In this document: positions 7,306 through 15,436 of the stretch, one piece after another
Position numbering within the stretch: position 1 is the first letter of the stretch
Layout of the letters: each line of letters starts with the position of its first letter
Source of the DNA: Ralstonia sp. RRA
Lineage (GTDB): Bacteria > Pseudomonadota > Gammaproteobacteria > Burkholderiales > Burkholderiaceae
Direction of reading: 5' to 3'
NCBI RefSeq assembly: GCF_037023145.1
Contig: NZ_CP146091.1
Span: 3,100,001-3,164,000 of the forward strand
DNA: 64,000 bases
The notes under the pieces: model-generated
Database searches by the model: none
Told to the model about the DNA's origin: nothing
What the model saw: the letters and a program-made list of their open reading frames with translations, nothing else
Translations under genes and position numbers: made by a program

Positions 7306-7917
7306 TCAACGGCGCATCACCTTTTCCGACGGCGTCAGCGCTTCAATATACGCCGGACGGCTGAAGATACGCTCGGCGTATTTCATCAGTGGGGCGGCGT
7401 TCTTCGAGACTTCGATGCCGTAGTGATCCAGGCGCCACAGCAGCGGTGCGATCGCCACGTCGAGCATCGAGAACTCTTCGCCCAGCATGTACTTGTTCTT
7501 CAGGAAGATCGGAGCGAGCTGCGTGAGGCGGTCACGGATGGCGGCGCGCGCCTTCTCGTGATTCTTCTCGGCAGCCTTGCCCTTTTCGTTCTCCAGCACG
7601 GACACGTGCGTGAAGAGTTCCTTTTCGAAGTTGAACAGAAACAGGCGAGCGCGCGCGCGCTGCACCGGATCGGCCGGCATCAGCTGCGGGTGCGGGAAGC
7701 GCTCGTCGATGTACTCGTTGATGATGTTCGACTCGTACAGGATGAGGTCACGCTCGACCAGGATGGGCACCTGGCCGTACGGGTTCATCACCGCGATGTC
7801 TTCCGGCTTGTTGAAGAGATCGACGTCGCGAATCTCGAAATCCATGCCCTTTTCGAACAGGACGAGGCGGCAACGCTGCGAGAACGGGCAAGTGGTGCCC
7901 GAGTACAAGACCATCAT
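7306..7917 (-). CDS. sspA: Stringent starvation protein A (glutathione S-transferase fold)
   Basis: 203 residues. The N-terminal thioredoxin-like domain begins MMVLYSGTTCPFSQRC and is followed by an all-helical GST C-terminal domain. SspA binds RNA polymerase and acts in stress and stationary-phase gene control; it has no GST activity in E. coli. The start is the ATG with AAGGA upstream; a second ATG follows immediately. It is downstream of petC but separated by two strong hairpins, so sspAB probably has its own promoter or is controlled by read-through. Confidence 0.94.
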   Translation of the reverse strand: MMVLYSGTTCPFSQRCRLVLFEKGMDFEIRDVDLFNKPEDIAVMNPYGQVPILVERDLILYESNIINEYIDERFPHPQLMPADPVQRARARLFLFNFEKELFTHVSVLENEKGKAAEKNHEKARAAIRDRLTQLAPIFLKNKYMLGEEFSMLDVAIAPLLWRLDHYGIEVSKNAAPLMKYAERIFSRPAYIEALTPSEKVMRR

Positions 7918-7967
7918 GGTTGTAGTTCCTTGACGCATGGGCCGGGGGCGGCCCGATGACGGTACAA

Positions 7968-7994
7968 CCGTGGCGGCAAACCTTACCGCCACGG
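7968..7994 (-). promoter_or_regulatory. Hairpin in the sspA leader
   Basis: CCGTGGCGG (7968-7976) and CCGCCACGG (7986-7994) form a perfect 9-bp stem with a 9-nt loop, 51 nt upstream of the sspA start. It follows the larger hairpin at 8010-8051. There is no T-run, so it may be an RNA-stability or attenuation element. Confidence 0.5.
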
Positions 7995-8009
7995 CACAAA
8001 AAGCCAAAA

Positions 8010-8051
8010 GGCAAGGGCTAGGACCAGTTCTTCACCGGCCTAGCCCTTGCC
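8010..8051 (-). terminator. Very long hairpin/terminator between petC and sspA
   Basis: GGCAAGGGCTAGG (8010-8022) pairs perfectly with 8039-8051. The loop can add about 5 further pairs (CCGGT with ACTGG), for about 18 pairs in all. On the minus strand it is followed by TTTTGGCTTTTTG. It probably ends most petABC transcription. Confidence 0.7.
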
Positions 8052-8066
8052 CGGAAAACAGGGATT

Positions 8067-8810
8067 TTACTTGATGTCCTTCCAATAGGCCGCATTCAGG
8101 CGCCAGGCCAGCACAAAGAACACGCCAATGAACAACAGAACCCACACGCCCAGGCGCTTGCGCAGGTTACCGGCGGGCTCGGCCATCCAGTCCAGATACG
8201 TGACGAGATCGGCCGCTGCCTGGTCGTATTCGACCTTGCTCATCTTGCCCGGCACCGCCAATTCGAAACCGACGAGCTTCTTCTCGACCTCGCCGTGCTC
8301 GGACTTCACTTCGGCGTACTTCGGCACCTGCTGCCCCTGCAACTCCCACAGCACGTGCGGCATACCGACCTTGTCGAACACCAGATTGTTCCAGCCGGTC
8401 GGACGTGTATCGTCACGGTAGAACGTGCGCAGGTAGGTGTAAAGCCAATCGCTGCCGCGCGCGCGGGCGATCACCGACAGGTCCGGCGGCACGGCGCCGA
8501 ACCACTTCTTGGCGTCGTCGCGCGACATGGCGATATGCATCAGGTCACCGACCTTGTCCGACGTGAACAGTAGGTTCTTCTGGATCTGCTCTTCGGAGAG
8601 GCCAATGTCGCGCAGGCGGTTGTAGCGCATCGCGCTTGCGCCGTGGCAGTTCAGGCAGTAGTTGACGAACAGCTTGGCACCGCGCTGCAGCGCGGACGTG
8701 TCGCTGGATTGGTTGGGCGCCGAATCGAGCGGCACGCCGCCCTCATTGGCCATCACAGGCGCGGCAAACACGAGACCGGCCAAGGCGAAAATCGCAAGCA
8801 GCTTTTTCAT
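8067..8810 (-). CDS. petC: Cytochrome c1 subunit of the cytochrome bc1 complex
   Basis: A 247-residue periplasmic c-type cytochrome that takes electrons from the Rieske protein and passes them to soluble cytochrome c. The signal peptide is about 1-21 (MKKLLAIFALAGLVFA...MA). The heme motif is C-L-N-C-H in LFVNYCLNCHG. The C-terminal anchor is a hydrophobic helix before LNAAYWKDIK. I chose the ATG at 8810, preceded by AAGGA; an in-frame ATG five codons upstream (8825) is also possible. Last gene of petABC. Confidence 0.94.
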   Translation of the reverse strand: MKKLLAIFALAGLVFAAPVMANEGGVPLDSAPNQSSDTSALQRGAKLFVNYCLNCHGASAMRYNRLRDIGLSEEQIQKNLLFTSDKVGDLMHIAMSRDDAKKWFGAVPPDLSVIARARGSDWLYTYLRTFYRDDTRPTGWNNLVFDKVGMPHVLWELQGQQVPKYAEVKSEHGEVEKKLVGFELAVPGKMSKVEYDQAAADLVTYLDWMAEPAGNLRKRLGVWVLLFIGVFFVLAWRLNAAYWKDIK

Positions 8811-8847
8811 TCTTGTGTCCTTCATGGGTCCTTGTGCGCGGGTTCTA

Positions 8848-10248
8848 TCAGTGCGGCGTGAACGTGACGCGCTCAGGCACTGGCTTGAACGTCCCGATCC
8901 GGCTCCAGATCGGCATCGCGAGGAAGAACGCGAAGTACAGAATGGTGCCGATCTGCGAGATGATCGAACCGATCGGGCTCGGCGGCTGGATACCCAGGTA
9001 GCCCAGCACCGCAAAGGCGATCACAAAGAGGATCAGCAGCGTCTTGTGGAAGCCCGGACGATAGCGGATCGACTTGACCGGCGATTGGTCCAGCCACGGC
9101 AGGAAGAAGAAGATCACGACCGAGCCGCCCATCACCACCACGCCCCAGAACTTGGCATCGATGAAGGCAAAGCCCAATGCCAGAATCACGGCCACCGCCA
9201 CCGCCACGCCCTTGACCTTCATGCTCTTCGAACGCACGAACAGCAGGCCCAGCATGATGGCCAGGAAGCCCCACAGGACCGGCAGGAAGTCCGACGTGGT
9301 CGCACGCAGCATCGAGTAGAACGGCGTGAAATACCACACCGGCGCAATGTGCGGCGGCGTCTTCAGCGAGTCTGCCGGGATGAAGTTGTTGGCTTCCAGG
9401 AAGTAGCCGCCCATTTCCGGCGCGAAGAACACGATCGCGCTGAAGATGAACAGGAACACCGCCACGCCCACGATGTCATGCACCGAGTAGTACGGGTGGA
9501 ACGGAATGCCGTCGAGCGGAATACCGCGTTCGTCCTTTTTGGCCTTGATCTCGACGCCGTCCGGGTTGTTCGAGCCCACTTCGTGCAGCGCGATGATGTG
9601 CGCCACCACCAGGCCCAGCAGCACCAGCGGCACGGCAATCACGTGGAACGAGAAGAAGCGGTTCAGCGTGGCGTCCGACACCACGTAGTCACCGCGAATC
9701 CACAGCGACAGGTCCGGGCCGATCAGCGGAATGGCGGAGAACAGGTTCACGATCACCTGCGCGCCCCAGTACGACATCTGGCCCCACGGCAGCAGATAGC
9801 CCATGAAGGCTTCGGCCATCAGGCACAGGAAGATCAGGCAGCCGAAGATCCACACCAGCTCGCGCGGCTTGCGGTACGAGCCGTACAGCATGCCGCGGAA
9901 CATGTGCATGTAGACCACGACGAAGAACGCTGAAGCGCCGGTCGAGTGCATGTAGCGCACCAGCCAGCCCCACGGCACCTCGCGCATGATGAACTCCACG
10001 CTCGCATAGGCGACGGGGATGCCGGCAGCGTTGAGCGTGCCGTCCGGCTTGTAGTTCATCACCAGGAAAATACCGGTCAGAATCTGGATCACCAGCACCA
10101 GCAGTGCCAGCGAGCCAAAAAAATACCAGAAGTTGAAATTCTTGGGCGCGTAGTACTCCGACAGATGCGCCTTCCACAGCTCGGATGCCGGGAAGCGTGC
10201 ATCGATCCAGCCCAGCAGCCCGGTTGTCTCCACCTTCTTCTCGGCCAT
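8848..10248 (-). CDS. petB: Cytochrome b subunit of the cytochrome bc1 complex
   Basis: A 466-residue multi-spanning protein carrying hemes bL and bH and the two quinone sites. Conserved elements include HLSEYYAPKN at the start, GWLVRYMHSTGAS and GYLLPWGQMSYW in the heme-binding half, and the Qo motif as P-V-W-Y in IAPVWYFTPFY. The PVWY form replaces the PEWY of mitochondria and alphaproteobacteria and is known in beta/gamma lineages. The start is the ATG at 10248; an in-frame TTG at 10254 overlapping the petA stop is closer to the AGGAGAGG site and is a real alternative. Confidence 0.95.
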   Translation of the reverse strand: MAEKKVETTGLLGWIDARFPASELWKAHLSEYYAPKNFNFWYFFGSLALLVLVIQILTGIFLVMNYKPDGTLNAAGIPVAYASVEFIMREVPWGWLVRYMHSTGASAFFVVVYMHMFRGMLYGSYRKPRELVWIFGCLIFLCLMAEAFMGYLLPWGQMSYWGAQVIVNLFSAIPLIGPDLSLWIRGDYVVSDATLNRFFSFHVIAVPLVLLGLVVAHIIALHEVGSNNPDGVEIKAKKDERGIPLDGIPFHPYYSVHDIVGVAVFLFIFSAIVFFAPEMGGYFLEANNFIPADSLKTPPHIAPVWYFTPFYSMLRATTSDFLPVLWGFLAIMLGLLFVRSKSMKVKGVAVAVAVILALGFAFIDAKFWGVVVMGGSVVIFFFLPWLDQSPVKSIRYRPGFHKTLLILFVIAFAVLGYLGIQPPSPIGSIISQIGTILYFAFFLAMPIWSRIGTFKPVPERVTFTPH

Positions 10249-10250
10249 GA

Positions 10251-10859
10251 TCAAGCCTCTCCTTTCTCGTCTTTACCGATCACCAGCTTCGTGTCCGACA
10301 GGAACATGAACGGCGGAACGTCCAGGTTCTGCGGCGCGGGCTTGTTCTTGAACACGCGACCCGCCAGGTCGAACGTGGAGCCATGGCACGGGCAGACGAA
10401 ACCGGGGTCACCGGCAAGCTGCACGTTGGCGCCTGCGGGAAACGGACCGGACGGAGAGCAACCCAGGTGAGAGCAGATGCCGACCACGACCAGCAGGTCT
10501 TTATGTTCGGCGCGGGAGCGGGTTTCGTTCTTGCAGTAGTCCGGCGTCTTCATGGTGAAGGGCACGTCGGACTTGGGGTCGGCGACTTCAGCGTCGGTTT
10601 TCTTGAGCGATTCCAGCATTTCGGGCGTGCGCTTGAGCAGCCAGACCGGCTTGCCGCGCCATTCCACCACCTTCATCTGGCCAGGAGCCAGGTCACTCAC
10701 GTCCGCCTCTACGGGCGCGCCCGCTGCACGGGCTTTTTCAGATGGTGCGAATGTGCAAACGAAAGGGGCCGCAACTGCAACCCCTCCCACACCACCAGCG
10801 ACGGACGTCGCAATCAACAGATTGCGGCGCCCTTTATCGACGTTTTGCTGGTCACTCAT
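10251..10859 (-). CDS. petA: Rieske iron-sulfur subunit of cytochrome bc1
   Basis: 202 residues. The N-terminal K-G-R-R-N-L twin-arginine motif and a glycine/valine-rich helix form a non-cleaved Tat signal anchor. The [2Fe-2S] ligands lie in C-S-H-L-G-C and C-P-C-H-G-S. It oxidises ubiquinol and passes the electron to cytochrome c1. First gene of petABC. Tat dependence fits the tatABC genes later in the window. Confidence 0.96.
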   Translation of the reverse strand: MSDQQNVDKGRRNLLIATSVAGGVGGVAVAAPFVCTFAPSEKARAAGAPVEADVSDLAPGQMKVVEWRGKPVWLLKRTPEMLESLKKTDAEVADPKSDVPFTMKTPDYCKNETRSRAEHKDLLVVVGICSHLGCSPSGPFPAGANVQLAGDPGFVCPCHGSTFDLAGRVFKNKPAPQNLDVPPFMFLSDTKLVIGKDEKGEA

Positions 10860-10906
10860 TCAAGACCCCAGGGTGAGAAATCAAGATAGGTTCGCGTCAA
10901 CCAAAA

Positions 10907-10912
10907 ATTATA
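10907..10912 (-). promoter_or_regulatory. petA: Candidate -10 box of the petABC promoter
   Basis: A perfect TATAAT on the minus strand (complement of 10907-10912), 47 nt upstream of the petA ATG. No good -35 match is visible at 16-18 bp, so the start site is tentative. Confidence 0.45.
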
Positions 10913-11104
10913 CCCGAGCGTACGAAGCCGACGATACCCGTCGCGGGGCACGCTGCTTGCGGATATAGTTGACCTACCGATCGCCCGCCAGCCCAGTGCC
11001 AGCGCGGCTTCGGAGTGTCTCCTATAAACTCGTTTTCAACAATTCAGGTCAACCGATCCACAGCTTGACCGTTTGTGTCGAATCAAACAATCCGGAGAAA
11101 ACCG

Positions 11105-11536
11105 ATGGCACTTGTGCAAGACTTCAAAAAATTCGCGATGCGCGGCAACGTCATCGACCTGGCAGTCGGTGTGATCATCGGTGCGGCGTTCGGCAAAATT
11201 GTCGATTCGCTGGTCAATGACCTGATCATGCCGCTGATCGGCCGCATCGTCGGCAAGCTCGATTTTTCGAATCTATATATCCAGTTGGCCGACGCCCCTG
11301 CAGGCGTGCCGCAGACGCTGGCCGATCTGAAGAAGGCAGGCGTGCCGGTCTTCGCCTACGGCAACTTCATCACCGTGGCGGTCAACTTCCTGATCCTGGC
11401 GTTTATCGTGTTTCTGATGGTGCGTGCCATCACGCGCGTGACCGAGGCCAACAAGGCGCCCGAAGCCGCCCCAGCAACACCGGAAGACACCGTGCTGCTG
11501 CGCGAGATCCGCGACAGCCTCAAGGCCAAGAGTTAA
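11105..11536 (+). CDS. mscL: Large-conductance mechanosensitive channel MscL
   Basis: A 143-residue inner-membrane channel that opens under high membrane tension to release osmolytes. The N-terminal helix ([20 protein letters not shown]) and TM1 ([20 protein letters not shown]) are diagnostic. TM2 is about residues 80-105, followed by a cytoplasmic helical bundle ending SLKAKS. The start has GGAGAA upstream. It is divergent from petA and convergent with the Nif3-like gene, only 15 bp away. Confidence 0.97.
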   Translation: MALVQDFKKFAMRGNVIDLAVGVIIGAAFGKIVDSLVNDLIMPLIGRIVGKLDFSNLYIQLADAPAGVPQTLADLKKAGVPVFAYGNFITVAVNFLILAFIVFLMVRAITRVTEANKAPEAAPATPEDTVLLREIRDSLKAKS

Positions 11537-11551
11537 TCAGCACTCACGGCA

Positions 11552-12298
11552 TCACACCGGATTCGGAATATCGATGAAGGTGTGACGCACGCCAAAGCGC
11601 TCGGCGAGGTGGTTGCCGAGCGCCTGAACGCCACCGCGCTCGGTGGCATGGTGGCCCGCCCCGATGTAAGCCACACCGGATTCGCGCGCCAGATGCGTGG
11701 TCTGCTCGGATGCTTCGCCGCTCAGGTAGACATCCACCCCCGCCGCGACCGCCGCCTCAAACCAGCCCTGCGCGCCGCCCGTGCACCAACCGACCGTACG
11801 CACTGGCCGCTCGGCTTCGCCGAGCACCAGCGGCACCCGGTTCAGCCGGGCCGCGACCGACTCGGCAAACACACCCAGCGTAGTCGCCTGGGGCAACGAG
11901 CCGATCCAACCCAACTCATCATCACCAAAGCGGCCCTTGGGCTCGATACCAAGCAATGCGCCCAGTTGCGCGTTGTTACCGAACTCAGGATGTGCATCCA
12001 GCGGCAAGTGGTAGGCGAAGAGATTCAGGTCGTTCGCAAGAAGCTGTTTCAGACGCGCGTGCTTCTGACCTACGATGCGGGCGTCCTCACCTTTCCAGAA
12101 GTAGCCGTGATGCACGAGGATGGCGTCGGCACGCGCATCGATCGCCGCCTCGATCAAAGCCAAACTGGCAGTGACCCCCGTCACAATATGGGTGACGTCT
12201 TCGCGACCTTGCACTTGCAGACCATTCGGGCAATAGTCCCGAAAACGGGCCGCTTGCAACAGGTCGTTCAAGTACAATTCAAGTTCTTTTCGATCCAT
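11552..12298 (-). CDS. Nif3-like dinuclear metal-centre protein (YbgI family)
   Basis: 248 residues, a standard bacterial Nif3/YbgI length. The metal-site elements [19 protein letters not shown] and [11 protein letters not shown] are present. Family members form toroidal hexamers with two metal ions per subunit and have been called GTP cyclohydrolase I type 2-like, but the reaction is not settled. Its start codon lies 19 bp from that of the divergent protease gene, so the two must share a promoter region that overlaps coding or leader sequence. No clear ribosome-binding site is visible. Confidence 0.92.
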   Translation of the reverse strand: MDRKELELYLNDLLQAARFRDYCPNGLQVQGREDVTHIVTGVTASLALIEAAIDARADAILVHHGYFWKGEDARIVGQKHARLKQLLANDLNLFAYHLPLDAHPEFGNNAQLGALLGIEPKGRFGDDELGWIGSLPQATTLGVFAESVAARLNRVPLVLGEAERPVRTVGWCTGGAQGWFEAAVAAGVDVYLSGEASEQTTHLARESGVAYIGAGHHATERGGVQALGNHLAERFGVRHTFIDIPNPV

Positions 12299-12317
12299 TT
12301 CGACTCAATTTCGCCCT

Positions 12318-13529
12318 ATGTTGCGCCGCTTTTGGCTGTTTTTTGCACAAGCCGTCACGGTCGTCCTGGCCGTCTGGTTTGTGATTGCCACCCTCAAGCC
12401 CGAGTGGCTGCAGCGGGGCAAGATGGCTGTGCAGTCCGGCTCGCCCATCGTCGCACTGAAAGAAGTCGCGCCGATCGGCCACGGCGGCACTTCCAGCAAC
12501 TCCTACGCGGAAGCCGCCAAGGTTGCAATGCCGGCGGTGGTCAACATCTTCAGCAGCAAGAACGCCCCGAAGCGCAACAACAACCCGCAGGCCAGCACAG
12601 ACCCGTGGTTCCGCTTCTTCTTCGGCGACCGCGCCCCTGAGCAACGCCAGGAGCCCACGGCCAGCCTGGGCTCGGGCGTGATCGTCAGTTCAGAAGGCTA
12701 CATTCTAACGAACCACCATGTGGTGGAAGGCGCCGACGAAATCGAAGTGGCGCTCACCGATGGCCGCAAGGCCAACGCCAAGGTGGTCGGCTCTGACCCG
12801 GAAACCGACCTGGCGGTCCTCAAGATCAACCTGCCCGATCTGCCGGCCATCACGCTGGGCCGCCTGGAGAACGTACGCGTTGGCGACGTGGTGCTCGCCA
12901 TCGGCAATCCGTTCGGCGTGGGCCAGACGGTGACGATGGGCATCGTTTCGGCGCTGGGCCGCAGCCACCTGGGCATCAACACGTTCGAGAACTTCATCCA
13001 GACCGACGCGGCGATCAACCCGGGTAACTCGGGTGGCGCGCTGGTGGACGCTGATGGCAACCTGCTCGGCATCAACACGGCCATCTATTCACGTTCGGGC
13101 GGCTCGCTTGGGATTGGCTTCGCGATTCCCGTGTCACTGGCCAAGCAGGTGATGGAGTCGATCATATCGACCGGCAGCGTGGTACGCGGCTGGATCGGCG
13201 TTGAACCACAAGACGTGACGCCGGAGATTGCGGAGTCGTTTGGCCTGTCTCGCAAGGATGGCGCACTGATCGCTGCGGTAGTCCAGGGGGGGCCGGCAGA
13301 TCGAGCGGGCCTGCGCCCCGGTGACATCCTCACCAGCGTGAATGGCCAACCGATCGCCGACACGACCGCGCTGCTGAACAGCATCGCTCAGCTCAAGCCT
13401 GGCGCCGAAACCAAGGTGGCGGTGTCGCGCAAGGGCAAGGCGGTCGAACTGACAATCGTCGTCGGTAAGCGCCCAGCACCGACACGACGCAACGTACCGA
13501 TGCCCTCTCAGGATGAAGAAGAGCAGTAA
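12318..13529 (+). CDS. Membrane-anchored HtrA-family serine protease with one PDZ domain (DegS/DegQ-like)
   Basis: A 403-residue periplasmic protease tethered by an N-terminal transmembrane helix (about residues 5-26). The trypsin-like domain has the catalytic His in TNHHVV, Asp in ETDLAVLK and Ser in NPGNSGGAL. A single PDZ domain follows (about 280-380), ending in an acidic EDEEEQ-like tail. One PDZ plus a membrane anchor is the DegS architecture (sigma-E stress signalling), though single-PDZ DegQ-like quality-control proteases look similar. Divergent from the Nif3-like gene. Confidence 0.93.
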   Translation: MLRRFWLFFAQAVTVVLAVWFVIATLKPEWLQRGKMAVQSGSPIVALKEVAPIGHGGTSSNSYAEAAKVAMPAVVNIFSSKNAPKRNNNPQASTDPWFRFFFGDRAPEQRQEPTASLGSGVIVSSEGYILTNHHVVEGADEIEVALTDGRKANAKVVGSDPETDLAVLKINLPDLPAITLGRLENVRVGDVVLAIGNPFGVGQTVTMGIVSALGRSHLGINTFENFIQTDAAINPGNSGGALVDADGNLLGINTAIYSRSGGSLGIGFAIPVSLAKQVMESIISTGSVVRGWIGVEPQDVTPEIAESFGLSRKDGALIAAVVQGGPADRAGLRPGDILTSVNGQPIADTTALLNSIAQLKPGAETKVAVSRKGKAVELTIVVGKRPAPTRRNVPMPSQDEEEQ

Positions 13530-13553
13530 GCAGCGTACGTAGTGAAAACACGC

Positions 13554-13579
13554 AAACGGCGGCCAATGTGCCGCCGTTT
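13554..13579 (+). terminator. Rho-independent terminator of the HtrA-family protease gene
   Basis: AAACGGCGGC (13554-13563) pairs with GCCGCCGTTT (13570-13579) across a 6-nt loop, followed by a T, 25 bp after the stop codon. Confidence 0.8.
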
Positions 13580-13926
13580 TCTATGAACGCCGACCCATGA
13601 GATGTCGCGCGACCGGGAAAGTGAAAATCGTCGCTCGGCACGACCAGCGCACGCTCCCCCTGGAGCGCCGGCCGGAGCACAGACCCTGCTCTTCGCCCCA
13701 GGCGTCACGCAATCGCACATGCTCCATCGCGGCTGAAGCATGAGCTCTGGGCTGGTCAACTCACGCTTGCGCAAGCGAAATAACGCCCTGTGCCACCCAC
13801 CCACACCCCACGTGGGGCTCGCGAGTGAGCCTGCCTTGCATCCTGCGACAGCAAACGCAACCAACAATCCCATTGCCGCCCTACCCTGACTGTTCGCCAC
13901 CTACACAAATCGCTCACGCAAAGAAA
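13580..13926. other. Geneless interval rich in palindromes
   Basis: No supported gene. It contains a 14-bp perfect palindrome (13764-13777, CGCTTGCGCAAGCG), a 12-bp one (13805-13816, CCCCACGTGGGG) and an overlapping inverted repeat GGCTC-6-GAGCC (13815-13830). It lies between two terminators. Confidence 0.5.
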
Positions 13927-13956
13927 AACGCCGACCCCTTTCGGGATCGGCGTTTA
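13927..13956 (-). terminator. Rho-independent terminator of the trimeric porin gene
   Basis: AAACGCCGA (13927-13935) pairs with TCGGCGTTT (13948-13956), with an inner CCC/GGG and a bulged A. On the minus strand the stem is followed by TTCTTT, 38 bp after the porin stop codon. Confidence 0.8.
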
Positions 13957-13993
13957 ACCGTTTAATTCGATGCGCCCTTACGAGCGCGTCAAA

Positions 13994-15100
13994 TTAGAAC
14001 TTGTGACGCAGGCCGACAGTAGCGCCGAACTGGTTGTTGCTGTTGTTCGGACCCGAGAACACTTGGCTGCCGTTCGTCAGCGTCGTGCCAGCGTAGCTAG
14101 CGTCGTTCAGGCCGATCACGCCCAGACCCGAACCGCCGCTGTTCTTAGCATAGGCCAGGTTGAAGTAAGCGTCGGTGCGCTTCGACAGAGCGTAGTCGGT
14201 GCCGACCACGAACAGCCACGGGTTGCCCGTGCCGCTGTTCTTGAACTGTTGGTAGTAAGCCGTACCCGTCAGCGTCAGAGCCGGCGTAGCTTGGTAGCCC
14301 AGGCCTGCCCAGTACAGGTTCGAACGCAGGTTGCCATTGCCAGCAACGGTTGCGTAGTTAGCCTTGTACCAACGGTAGCCAGCGTACAGCTTGGCCGGGC
14401 CGAAGGCGTACGTGCCAGCGATCGTGGCGCGTTGTTCCTTGTTGTCGCTACCAACGGTCGTCGAGTTGGTTTGGTCGTACACTGCGCCGATGCCCAGCGG
14501 GCCGCCAGCGTAGTTAGCACCCAGGCTCCACTCACGGCCGGTCTTGCTGCTGCCAGCAACTTCGTTGCCGTTGTAGTTGAACGCGTACAGAGCCGAAACG
14601 TTCAGACCACCGAACGTGCCGATGTACTTGACGGCGTTGTCAGCACGACCCGAGAAGAAGGCGTCTTGCGAAGCCAGCGAGTAACGCGTGGCGATTGCCA
14701 TCGGGTCATAGATCAGCGAGAAGTCGTACAGCAGGTTTTGCTGACGACCCAGGGTCAGTTGACCCCACTGGCCTTGCAGACCGACGTAAGCGTTACGACC
14801 GAACAGACGGCCACCCTGGGCCGACCGACCGTCGTCGATGTTGAAGCCGCTTTCCAGGTTGAAGATACCCTTCAGGCCACCGCCCAGGTCTTCAACGCCA
14901 CGCAGGCCCCAACGCGAGCCCGACAGGCCGCCCGAATCCAGGCCAATACGCGAGCCGCTCGAACCAGCGGTTGCGCCCGGCACCTTGTTTGCGTAGGTCA
15001 GACCAGCGTCGACCACACCGTACAGGGTCACGGAGGATTGTGCATAGGCGCCACCGGCGGCCAGAGCTGCAACAGCAGCTGCAAACAGTTTCATCTTCAT
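13994..15100 (-). CDS. Gram-negative trimeric general porin (Omp32/OpcP family)
   Basis: A 368-residue outer-membrane porin. The signal peptide is about 1-20 (MKMKLFAAAVAALAAGGAYA), then QSSVTLYGVVDAGLTY, the standard first strand of betaproteobacterial porins. GSRWGLRGVEDLGGGL and FGRNAYVGLQ are the conserved strand and loop-3 approaches. The C-terminal strand ends GLRHKF with the terminal Phe needed for BAM recognition. AGGAAAG precedes the ATG. It has its own terminator and a 336-bp upstream region, so it is monocistronic and probably highly expressed. Confidence 0.95.
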   Translation of the reverse strand: MKMKLFAAAVAALAAGGAYAQSSVTLYGVVDAGLTYANKVPGATAGSSGSRIGLDSGGLSGSRWGLRGVEDLGGGLKGIFNLESGFNIDDGRSAQGGRLFGRNAYVGLQGQWGQLTLGRQQNLLYDFSLIYDPMAIATRYSLASQDAFFSGRADNAVKYIGTFGGLNVSALYAFNYNGNEVAGSSKTGREWSLGANYAGGPLGIGAVYDQTNSTTVGSDNKEQRATIAGTYAFGPAKLYAGYRWYKANYATVAGNGNLRSNLYWAGLGYQATPALTLTGTAYYQQFKNSGTGNPWLFVVGTDYALSKRTDAYFNLAYAKNSGGSGLGVIGLNDASYAGTTLTNGSQVFSGPNNSNNQFGATVGLRHKF

Positions 15101-15436
15101 ATCGACACTTTCCTTGTCAACTGATTGGGAAATCTTGACTGTCCTTATGGACGACGCAGATACCTCACGTCTGACCGCATTATGGGCCAGCGTTGACAGA
15201 TTCCGGAAACCCTTTCTGGCTCTGGAGCACGATTTGCGGCCAAGTTGTTGCTCATGGGCAACACGCAGGACCCCCCCTCGGACAGGGGCCGAGACGGGCT
15301 TTTGGCGCGATGGCGCGGGGGTTGGCGGGCTATTGTCGGGGGCTGGCGACGTGCCATTTTTGTCACCCGGGTGCCGACAGAAATTGTCGCCTTCTCGCCA
15401 CGCCCACTCAAAAAGAGACCCTTAAATCCCTTTTCC
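15101..15436. other. Upstream region of the porin gene
   Basis: No gene supported. A possible minus-strand -10 box CATAAT (complement of 15179-15184) lies about 80 nt before the porin ATG. A 10-bp palindrome CACCCGGGTG sits at 15364-15373. No terminator is visible for the binding-protein gene that ends nowhere near this side; that gene runs away from this region's far edge at 15437. Confidence 0.4.

Noticed and set aside
13508..13900. A minus-strand frame of 130 codons with a lipoprotein-like start (LLVAFAVAGC)
   Set aside because: It overlaps the 3' end of the protease gene and its terminator, ends in a Ser run antisense to the acidic tail, and has no ribosome-binding site.
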